In this document: positions 1-7,733 of the stretch, piece by piece
How the letters are laid out: each line of letters starts with the position of its first letter
Numbering within the stretch: position 1 is the first letter of the stretch
Source of the DNA: CAZYFH01 sp965197395
GTDB taxonomy: Bacteria; Acidobacteriota; Vicinamibacteria; Vicinamibacterales; UBA8438
Direction of reading: 5' to 3'
Length of the DNA: 64,000 bases
Assembly (NCBI GenBank): GCA_965197395.1
Contig: CBDANB010000006.1
Location: 372,001-436,000, forward strand
Translations under genes and position numbers: made by a program
Notes under the pieces: model-generated
What the model was told of the DNA's origin: nothing
Seen by the model: the letters and a program-made list of their open reading frames with translations, nothing else
The model's database searches: none

Positions 1-2274
1 GACGCCTCCACGGTCGTTCGGCCGGCGATGCTGCGCAACCTGGCTCCGGACCACACGCTGGTCCTGGTCAACGGCAAGCGCCGCCACCGCTCGTCTATCA
101 TCGATTGGCACGGCGGCAACGGCGTGGCGTTCGGATCGCAGGGACCCGATATCTCGGCTATCCCGGCGATCGCGCTGCGGCAGGTCGAGGTGTTGCGGGA
201 TGGTGCGGCTGCGCAATACGGCTCGGACGCGATTGCCGGCGTGCTGAACTTCCAGCTCAAGGACGCTGCCTCCGGCGGGGCCATCGAGTACCACACCGGC
301 GCCTTCGGCGCCGGCGACGGCGAGGCCATGACCGTTGCCGCCAACGTCGGTCTGCCGCTGGGTGCCACCGGCTTTGCCAACCTCAGCCTGGAGTATGGTG
401 GCGCGAACCCGACCAACCGGAGCGCGCCCCGCAGTGACGCGATCGCCCTCATCGCGGCCGGGAACACCGACGTGGCGTCCGATACGCCGCAGATCTGGGG
501 ATCGCCGGACATCGACGACGACCTCAAGCTCTTCGGACACTTCGGCTACACCTCCGCGGCCGGGGTGCAGGTCTATAGCCACACCAACTACGCCAGCAAG
601 CGGGTGACCGGTGGCTTCTTTTTCAGGAACCCGAATACGCGGGGCGGCGTCTTCAGCGGCGACGGCGGCGAGACGCTGCTGATCGGCGACGTGCTGCGAG
701 CTCACGCGATGGGGTCGGCGAATTGCCCGACGGTGGCCATCACCGACAACGTCGCCGACCCGGTCGCCCTGCAACAGGTGTTCGACGACCCGAACTGCTT
801 CTCGTTCCGGGAGCGGTTTCCGGGCGGCTTCACGCCGAACTTTGGCGGCGAGGCGCAGGACATGTCGTTCGTCGGCGGCATCCGCGGCTTCGCCACCGAC
901 CGCTTCACCTGGGACGTGAGCGGATCGCTCGGCGCCCACGAGACCGACCTCTTCATCACCGACACCGTCAACGCCTCGCTCGGGCCCGACACGCCCACCT
1001 CGTTCAAGCTCGGCAGCAACCGCCAGCGCGAGGTCGCGCTCCACGCCGACGTGTCCTACGCCGCCACCGACATGATCAACATCGCGGCCGGCGCGGAATG
1101 GCGGAACGAGCAGTACGAGACCCGCGCGGGGGATCCCGCGGCGTGGACGGTCGGCCCCTATGGCCGGGGACAGGGATTCTCCGCCGGCGCCAACGGATTC
1201 TTCGGCTACGGGCCGATGGCTGCGGGCACCTGGAGCCGGCGCAACGTCGCGGTCTACGGCGACATCGAGCTGACCGGCGCCGAGGATGACTGGACGCTCG
1301 GATCGGCCGTCCGGATCGAGCACTTCGACGATTTCGGCCCGGCGATGAACAGCAAGCTCTCCGGCCGCGTCGGCTTCGTGCGCGCCAGCGTGAGCAGTGG
1401 GTTCCGCGCCCCAACGCCGGGCCAGCAGAACGGGTTCAACATCTCGACCATCTTCGACCCGGCGCTCGGCGATCTCGTGAACAACGGCACCATCCCGTCG
1501 ATCTCGCCGGTGGCGGCGCTCCGCGGCGGCGTGCCGCTCGCGCCGGAAACGTCCATCAACTACACCGCCGGTGTCGTCTTCGACACCGGACCGTTTACGT
1601 TCACGGCCGATTACTTCCGGATCACCGTGTCCGACCGGATCGGGATCACGAGCAACTTCACCCTCACGACAGAGGAGATCGACACCCTGCTGGCGGAGGG
1701 TGTGACGGCCGCCCGCGATCTCCGGCGGTTCCGGTTCTTCACCAATGCATTCGCCACCGCGTCCCAGGGGATCGATCTGGTGTCGACCTTCACGCCGGTC
1801 GCGTGGCGCGGCAACACCAGCATCAGCGCCGTCTTCAACTACACCGACACCGCGGTGACCGACAACGACAAGGGGCTGCTCAACGACCGGCGCCTGGCCG
1901 AGTTCGCCTACGCGCTACCGCGAACCCGCTGGAACATCGGTCTGACCCAGCAGGTCGGGCGGGTGAGCCTGCTCGCCCGGGTGAATTACTTCGGCGGCTG
2001 GTACGACTACGACAGCGGGTTTGCACAGATCTACCTGCCATCCGGCGGCATCGAGCAGGGCTTCTTCGCCGGCCAGCCGATTGTCGACCTCGAGGCGAGC
2101 ATGGGGCTGGGCGGCGGCACGACGCTGGCGGTCGGCAGCCAGAACGCGTTCAACACCTTCCCGGACGAGAGTGCGCGCGCGCGGTCCGTCGGCGAGAAAT
2201 ACAGCGAGTACACCCCCTGGGGCTTCAACGGGGCGTACTACTATGCACGCATCCGCTACGTCTGGGGCAGGTAG
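1..2274 (+). CDS. TonB-dependent receptor, 5' end outside window
   Basis: Outer-membrane TonB-dependent receptor that would import a siderophore, oligosaccharide or peptide at the cost of proton-motive force. The frame is open from base 1, and the nine codons before the first ATG (position 28) align with the paralogue at 7734-10664, so the gene continues out of the window. The signal peptide, carboxypeptidase-regulatory domain and first half of the plug are missing. Visible are the plug (LAPDHTLVLVNGKRRHR, then GAAAQYGSDAIAGV) and a beta-barrel ending in an aromatic strand (YYYARIRYVWGR). The SQNAFNTFP motif near the C-terminus matches ENVLNTYP in the paralogue. Substrate cannot be inferred. 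Confidence 0.93.
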   Translation, partial: DASTVVRPAMLRNLAPDHTLVLVNGKRRHRSSIIDWHGGNGVAFGSQGPDISAIPAIALRQVEVLRDGAAAQYGSDAIAGVLNFQLKDAASGGAIEYHTGAFGAGDGEAMTVAANVGLPLGATGFANLSLEYGGANPTNRSAPRSDAIALIAAGNTDVASDTPQIWGSPDIDDDLKLFGHFGYTSAAGVQVYSHTNYASKRVTGGFFFRNPNTRGGVFSGDGGETLLIGDVLRAHAMGSANCPTVAITDNVADPVALQQVFDDPNCFSFRERFPGGFTPNFGGEAQDMSFVGGIRGFATDRFTWDVSGSLGAHETDLFITDTVNASLGPDTPTSFKLGSNRQREVALHADVSYAATDMINIAAGAEWRNEQYETRAGDPAAWTVGPYGRGQGFSAGANGFFGYGPMAAGTWSRRNVAVYGDIELTGAEDDWTLGSAVRIEHFDDFGPAMNSKLSGRVGFVRASVSSGFRAPTPGQQNGFNISTIFDPALGDLVNNGTIPSISPVAALRGGVPLAPETSINYTAGVVFDTGPFTFTADYFRITVSDRIGITSNFTLTTEEIDTLLAEGVTAARDLRRFRFFTNAFATASQGIDLVSTFTPVAWRGNTSISAVFNYTDTAVTDNDKGLLNDRRLAEFAYALPRTRWNIGLTQQVGRVSLLARVNYFGGWYDYDSGFAQIYLPSGGIEQGFFAGQPIVDLEASMGLGGGTTLAVGSQNAFNTFPDESARARSVGEKYSEYTPWGFNGAYYYARIRYVWGR

Positions 2275-2329
2275 GACCGCCTGGCGCTTGCGTCGGCGGC
2301 GCGTGATCCCGATGTCCTTGAGGGGTTGC

Positions 2330-2557
2330 GTCGAGCACCGCGAACGACGCGCTCTTGCCGGCTCCCGGGGCCCAAGCTGGTATGCGGGCGGCCCCGGTGG
2401 TCGTGCGCCATCCAGGCGCGCAGGATTCCTCGCCGGTGGCGTTTGTGACGGGAATCACCCCGTCCAGGCACTCCCGCCGGATCACCCCGATCAGGCGTTC
2501 GCACCACGCATTCGCCTGTGGCGTTCGCACGGGCGTCTTCAGCACGCGCAGCCCCAT
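2330..2557 (-). pseudogene. DDE transposase C-terminal remnant (frameshifted)
   Basis: Reading the minus strand, the first frame gives TPVRTPQANAWCERLIGVIR followed by the RRECLD motif, typical of the end of an integrase-core (rve) transposase with its catalytic Glu. The homology then jumps to a second frame that gives RRGILRAWMAH and RGRPHTSLGPG, the usual C-terminus of this family. The upstream catalytic domain is absent. It is a decayed fragment directly behind the TonB receptor and is not expected to be functional. Confidence 0.7.
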
Positions 2558-2716
2558 TGATCGGATCGCGCATGTTCCCGACGCAACTCGGCTAAAGTGC
2601 TTTTAAGATAGCCCTTGTACTGCTTGGGCGCGTCGTGGTACTTCTGCATGCACGGATGTGTTGCAACTTTCCAAAAGCGGCAAGAGAGCGATTGGCCGAG
2701 TCGGCCGGGCTCCGTC

Positions 2717-3436
2717 TCATGCCGCCACTTCGAACAAGTTGTTGATGAACTGAATCTGTCGCCGCACATTCGCACCGCTCACCCACCTCGCTTGCCCCTT
2801 CCGGATCATGTGCATGGCCTCGTAGCCTTGGATCGTTCGCCGCGCCGCCTGAAACTCACGAAACCCCTGCTTGGCTTTCACGCGTCGTTTGATCGCTCGA
2901 TGATCCTGCTCCAGGATGTTGTTCACGTATTGGACTGGCCGGTGGCAACAACGGCGTCGCAGGAGTCCTGCCTGTTTCACCCCTGAAATCGCCGATCCGG
3001 AAAGGCGGGCCTGGTCCGTGTTGATGACACGGGGCTGCGGATGCGACGGATCAGTGAGCGCCTTGCGGAACAGGCGTGTGGCCGTAGCGGCATCGCGCAA
3101 GCCCGAGAGCACGAAGTTGATCGTGGCACCGGTGGAATCGAGGGCTCGGTAGAGGTAGCACCACCGACCCTTGACACGAACGTAGGTCTCATCGACACGC
3201 CAGGACTTGTTGGTTGGTTTGAGATGACGGCGCAGCCGCTCCTCCAGTTCGGGACCGTCGCGCTGGACCCAGCGCCAGATTGTCGTGTGGTCCGCTTCCA
3301 GGCCGCGCTCGCGGAGCAGCTCTTCGACATCGCGAAACGAGAGCGAATACCGAAGGTGCCAGCGCACGGCGCACAGAATCAGCTCGGGCTCGGTTTGTCG
3401 CCACTTAAAGATCGCCGGTCGGATTGCCTGCTTCAT
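2717..3436 (-). CDS. IS6-family transposase
   Basis: A 239-residue DDE transposase of about the usual IS6/IS26 length. The N-terminal HTH reads SFRDVEELLRERGLEADHTTI followed by WRWVQ. Catalytic acidic residues are in VDETYVRVKG, NTDQA and NNILEQDHRAIKRR, and the C-terminal GFREFQAARRTIQGYEAM segment is standard. No stop or frameshift is visible, so the enzyme may be active. The family moves by replicative cointegrate formation. I could not define terminal inverted repeats confidently. It sits against the end of the broken fibronectin III gene. Confidence 0.85.
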   Translation of the reverse strand: MKQAIRPAIFKWRQTEPELILCAVRWHLRYSLSFRDVEELLRERGLEADHTTIWRWVQRDGPELEERLRRHLKPTNKSWRVDETYVRVKGRWCYLYRALDSTGATINFVLSGLRDAATATRLFRKALTDPSHPQPRVINTDQARLSGSAISGVKQAGLLRRRCCHRPVQYVNNILEQDHRAIKRRVKAKQGFREFQAARRTIQGYEAMHMIRKGQARWVSGANVRRQIQFINNLFEVAA

Positions 3437-3448
3437 GATCTCTTCAGG

Positions 3449-3573
3449 TTACGGCTCTGAAATCGTGGTCCTTACTTTCGAGGCCTTACTCCATCCCCCA
3501 TCGTTCCCTGCCTGCACCTGGAATGCGTACTCTGTGCCAGTGGTCAGCCCCGTGATCGTCACATGGAAAAGAT
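3449..3573 (-). pseudogene. Fibronectin type III protein, C-terminal piece of an interrupted gene
   Basis: Translation of the minus strand from the 8-bp repeat GAAAAGAT (3566-3573) gives HVTITGLTTGTEYAFQV and then QAGNDGGWSKASKVRTT, the last strands of a fibronectin type III domain, before a TAA at 3449-3451. It is the continuation of the piece at 6761-7690. Removing everything between the two GAAAAGAT copies joins VEVGADLF directly to HVTITGL in frame. Not functional in its present state. Confidence 0.75.
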
Positions 3574-3898
3574 GGGTCTATCCGGGTTTCCCAACGCTAT
3601 TTTGGGGCCTTTCGGGGTTTTTCGTGGATGATTTGATGGGAAAGGCCCTGTGGAAGCTCGTGGAAAACGCGCAGCGTTTTCCGAGGTGCGGTGGGCGCGT
3701 TCTGTGCGGCCACGGCGCCGGCAGCTTCCACAGGGCCCATCCGATGCGACAAGATCGCCGCGTCCTCGGACTGCAGTCGACCCGTGAATGACTATGTTCA
3801 CATCGAAGCGGCCGACCTGTGCAGGCCGAACGCTCGATTTACCCAGGAAAGACAGGGATATCAGGCACTTACGCCCTTTGGGAAACTCGGATATAGCC
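3574..3898. repeat. MITE-like element, copy 1 (325 bp)
   Basis: Begins GGGTCTATCCGGGTTTCCCA and ends with the inverse of GGCTATATCCGAGTTTCCCA, so it has terminal inverted repeats of about 20 bp with few mismatches. Internally it folds: GGCCCTGTGGAAGCT near 3645 pairs with AGCTTCCACAGGGCC near 3725, and GGAAAACGC-GCA-GCGTTTTCC forms a short hairpin. It has no plausible gene. It is flanked on the left by GAAAAGAT and on the right by the related ATAAAGAT, consistent with an 8-bp target duplication. A second copy follows in tandem. Confidence 0.75.
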
Positions 3899-4135
3899 AT
3901 AAAGATGGGTCTATCCGGGTTTCCCAACGCCATTTTGGGGCCTTTCGGGGTTTTTCGTGGGTGATTTGATTGGAAAGGCCCTGTGGGAGCTCGTGGAAAA
4001 CGCACAGCGTTTTCCAAGGCACGGTGGGCGCGTTCTGCCTCGGATCCGGCCATTAGTGGACAGTTGAAAACCGGCCATTTCCGATAGCGGCCTGAGACGT
4101 TGACACCGGTCGGGAACTGCACGTTCCTGCCCGGC

Positions 4136-5694
4136 ATGAGCAACGTCTTGTCTGAAGACAAACGACAACAGGTCCTGGCGCTGGGACGCCTCGGTTGGTC
4201 GCTGCGGCGGATCGAAGGGGCGACCGGGGTCCGGCGTGAGACGGCCAGCGGTTACCTGAAGGCGGCCGGCCTGGTGGTGCGCGGCCGTGGCCGGCCGTCC
4301 GCTCGTCCGGCAAATCCGGCCATTTCGCCGGACGTGTCCACCGACCCTTCGCCGGCATCCTCGACCGACACGGCCACAACCGACGCCGGCCCCGTGTCCG
4401 GGAACCACCCCAGTCGAGCGCCGCGAGAGAGCGCCTGCGAGCCCTATCGCGAGCTGATCGTCGAGGCGGTTGGCCGGGGGCGCAACGCCATGGCCATCTG
4501 GCAGGACCTGGTCGATGACCACGGCTTTCCGGCGGGCTATGCGAGTGTACGGCGCTTCGTCTCCACCCTCCGGCAGCAGCCCGCCGTAGAGGCCCGGGTG
4601 GTCATCGCCACCGCCCCGGGGGAGGAAGCACAAGTCGACTACGGCGATGGACCGATGGTCCGTGACCGCGCCTCCGGCAAGTACCGGCGGACGCGGCTCT
4701 TCGTCCTGACGCTGGGCTACTCGCGCAAGGCCGTCCGGCTGCTGGTCCGCCAGTCGAGCACGCAGGTCTGGGCCGAGTTGCACGAGCGGGCGTTCCGGCG
4801 GCTGGGCGGCAGTGTCCGCTCGTCGTCCTCGACAACCTCAAGGAAGGCGTCCTCACTCCGGACATCTACGACCCCACGCTCAATCCGCTCTACCGCGACG
4901 TGCTGGCCCACTACGGGGCCGTGGCCCTGCCGTGCCGCGTCGGCGACCCCGACCGCAAGGGTAAGGTCGAAGCCGGCGTCGGCCACGCGAAGAAGACGCC
5001 GCTGCGCGGCCTCCGCTTCGAGCGCCTCGACGACGCCCAGGCGTATCTGGACCGCTGGGAGCGGCGCTGGGCCGATACGCGCATCCATGGCACGACCAAG
5101 CGCCAGGTCGCCGCCATGTTTGCCGAGGAACGTCCGGCGCTTGGCCCGTTGCCGCTCGAACCGTTTCGCTACTACCAGTACGGCCATCGCACCGTGCATC
5201 TCGACGGCTGCGTCGAGGTCGCCGCGGCCTACTACAGCGCGCCGCCCGGCTGGATCGGCCGCCGCATCCACGTGCAGTGGAACGCGGCCCACGTCCGGCT
5301 ACTCGACCCCCAAACCGGTCAGCTCCTCCGCGAGCACCTGCGCGCGCCACGAGGCTGGCATCGCATTGATCAGGACCGGCCCGCCCGCACCCCGGCCAAG
5401 ACCCTCGCCCTGCTCGCCGCCGCCAAGCGGGCCGGTCCGGGCATCGCTACGATCTGGACCACATCCACCGCCACGACGGCGCCGCCGGCGTCCGCCGCAT
5501 TCTCGGCGTCCTCGCCCTCGCCAGGAAGCACGGTCCCGCCGTCGCCGAAGAGGCCGCCACCGCCGGCTTGAACTCGGCGTGCCCACCTATCGCTTCTTGC
5601 GACGCTACCTCGATCGCCGGCCAGCACCGTCTCGCTGCGCCAGGTCGACCCGCTCATCCGGCAACTGACCCTCTACCGCGATCTCATCGACCGC
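4136..5694 (+). pseudogene. istA: IS21 transposase IstA, frameshifted
   Basis: Starts at ATG 4136 with an HTH (LALGRLGWSLRRIEGATGV). It runs through the DDE region, visible as EEAQVDYGDGPMVRD with the first Asp and then RGKVEAGVGHAKKT-type sequence. The first frame fails near 4805; homology resumes in another frame from about 4830 (HYGAVALPCRVGDPDRKGKV, then FRYYQYGHRTVHLDGCVEV). It shifts again near 5450 before the conserved end LGVPTYRFLRRYLDRR. At least two frameshifts make it non-functional. Confidence 0.8.
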
Positions 5695-5709
5695 AGAACA
5701 GGAGACCCC

Positions 5710-6435
5710 ATGAATCTCGTGAACTCGATCAGGCCCTCCGCGCTACGCCTCTCCGGCATGGCCGACGTCCTCGATACGGCCTGCACCAAGCCCAGACCGA
5801 GCAGATGGCCCCGATCGACCTCGTCGCAACGCTCGTCAGCGACGAACTCCAGCGGCGCCAGCTCGTCCGGCGCCACAAGCAGGCGCGCTTCCGTGACCCC
5901 GACCGCGCGCTCGACGGCTTCGATTTCGCCTTCAACAAGAAGATCAACCGCGCGCTTGTCTTGCTCGCCACCGCGCGCTTCGTCGCCCAGCGCGAGGACG
6001 CGCTCCTGCTCGGCCCGCGGAACCGGCAAGAGCCACCTCGCCCAGGCCATCGGCCGGGCCGCGATCCAGCAGGGCTACCGCGTCATCTACCGCGAAGCGC
6101 ACACCTTGCTCGAAGAACTCGCCGAGGCCACGCTCGCCGACACCCGCAAGGACTATCTGACCGAACTGACCCGCGTGCCCCTGCTCATCATTGACGACCT
6201 CGGCATGCGTAAGCTGCCGCACACCGCCGCCGAGGACCTGCTCGAGCTGATTATGCGCCGCTCGGGCCTCCACCGTGCTCACTTCGAATCGACCGGTCGG
6301 ACGAAAACTGCTCGGCGACACCGCCGCTGTCACGGCGCTACTCGACCGGCTGCTGCATCACGCGGTTCGTGCGGGCCGCGCAGCTGGCGCACCAAGGTCC
6401 AGACAACCTTGCGAACACACGACGTCATGAAGTAG
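5710..6435 (+). pseudogene. istB: IS21 helper ATPase IstB, frameshifted
   Basis: Homology to the IS21 AAA+ helper is spread over two frames. MNLVNSIRPSALRLSGMA opens in one frame, and LVATLVSDELQRRQLVRRHK then FDFAFNKKINRALV lie in a second. The Walker A region (RGTGKSHLAQAIGR) and Walker B (PLLIIDDLGMRKL) are back in the first frame, and the tail is shifted again after about 6275. The usual single ORF of about 250 residues is therefore broken at three points. The ATG follows the istA end by a few bases, as in intact IS21. Confidence 0.8.
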
Positions 6436-6760
6436 AACTCAACTGCCGTCTCGGGACGCCCGAAATGGCCGGTTTTGCGGTGTCCACAAATGGCCGGTTT
6501 TGACCCGTCCACCGAGGCGTTCTGTGCGTCCACGGCGCCGTCAGCTTCCACAGGGCCCGTCCGTGCGCGACAAGATGGCTCCCAGGGAGGGGGCCCATGC
6601 GTGATGTCGAACTGGACCGCTGCGTCCTCGGACTGCAGTCGACCGGCGAACAACTATGTTCGCGTCAACACCGTCGACCTGTACACGCCGAACGCTCGAT
6701 TTACCCCGGAAAGACTGGGATATCAGGTGCTTACGCTATTTGGGAAACTCGGATATAGCC

Positions 6761-7690
6761 GAAAAGATCTGCTCCTACTTCGACCCAATCGCTCCACGCA
6801 GGCGGATCCACATTTATCCTCTGTCGATGGCGGTAAGCTGTGACGGGGCGTGCTCCGGAATCTATTGGTGCCCGCCACCCCAATCTCACCGTGCCAATCT
6901 CATTGAGCACAGTGAGCCACCTTGGTGGATTGGTTACTTTCAGGGTTTTGATTCTGATGCTCAGGGCGACGTTTAGACGTACTCCTGAGGGGCTGAAGTA
7001 CTCGGTCTCTTCCCAGGAGGTATCAGTTTCGGAACCAATCAAGAGCTGGTTTCGTATCGTCCAGCCGTCGTTCATGCTTGTGCAGTTGAGATCGGAGACC
7101 GGGCAGTCCAGTTTATGCCCCCGCAATGTTGCTAGGTAGTCCACGTCCCGGTCCGAATCGCTGACCACGCGTACCGCATAGTCGGTGTTCTCATCCAGTC
7201 TGCTGTTCGACCCGCTCGGAGTGAAGACCATCTTCCCCCGAGAAAATGATCCCGTAGGCGAGAGTGGGATCACCTCTTCAGCTGTGGGGTAGTCGCCAAC
7301 AACACTGTAGATGCCGGCCGAGAACGCGTCGCCCTGCATGTCGTCGTATCTGATCTCCACAGTGTCGACGGCGTAGCCGCCCAATCTGCGTCCGGTCGTA
7401 AACCCTTGGGCGAGCGCGCCGTCGTGCGCCCCCGGCACCCCGTCCAGCTCTGCCGCCAACGGTACCGCCGGCGGCCCCTCGACCGATACCGAGGGCGAGT
7501 TCGACAGCCGCCGGCCGTCCTCGGTGCAGACCGCGTCGCCCGTGCCGCAGGAATCGCCACCGCCGCTGATGCGCACCGTCACCGCCTCACGTGACGACGG
7601 CGCCACCGTCACCTCCCACTCGGCGCTGCTGCCGTTCACCCGCGACGCCGTGCGCACGCGATGCCCGACGTATGACGCCCCCCGTCGCTA
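6761..7690 (-). pseudogene. Fibronectin type III / adhesin-like protein, N-terminal piece
   Basis: Minus-strand frame that reads ASYVGHRVRTASRVNGSSAE with EWEVTVAPSSREAVTVRISG, a Calx-beta/cadherin-like beta-sandwich repeat. A jelly-roll-like middle follows, then a fibronectin III start (LRWLTVLNEIG-type strand, RLGWRAPIDSGARPVTAYRH). It runs into the inserted MITE at VEVGADLF/GYIRVSQIA. No credible start exists: the frame simply abuts the TonB receptor stop near 7734, so the 5' part is also lost. Probably a secreted repeat protein once. The rest of its last domain is at 3449-3573. Confidence 0.65.
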
Positions 7691-7733
7691 TCGTTGCGTG
7701 CCGTCGGGCGGTTCCTCGGCTGGACGCTCCCCC

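Larger units (their letters stand above)
4038..6516 (+). mobile_element. Degenerate IS21-family element
   Basis: Contains istA- and istB-like genes in the family's order. Inverted ends are visible: GTGGACAGTTGAAAACCGGC at 4056 and its inverse ending GGTTTTGACCCGTCCAC at 6512, with a second partial inner repeat (ATGGCCGGTTTTGCGG) near 6465. GCGTTCTG occurs at 4030-4037 and again at 6517-6524. The uninterrupted MITE copy has it only once, so it is a good 8-bp target duplication. The exact outer ends are uncertain by a few bases. Both genes carry frameshifts, so the element is dead. Confidence 0.8.
3907..6760. repeat. MITE-like element, copy 2, split by an IS21 element
   Basis: Same termini as copy 1: GGGTCTATCCGGGTTTCCCA at 3907 and an inverted match ending at 6760. 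The left 131 bp (3907-4037) and right part (6517-6760) are collinear with copy 1, apart from about 42 extra bases near 6573-6614. The interruption is the degenerate IS21 element. The following 8 bases, GAAAAGAT (6761-6768), repeat the bases before copy 1, so the whole tandem pair lies inside one target duplication. Confidence 0.72.

Noticed and set aside
3559..4161. A 200-codon minus-strand ORF with an internal repeat
   Set aside because: The repeat comes from the two tandem MITE copies; the sequence has no protein-family features and crosses MITE and IS21 borders.
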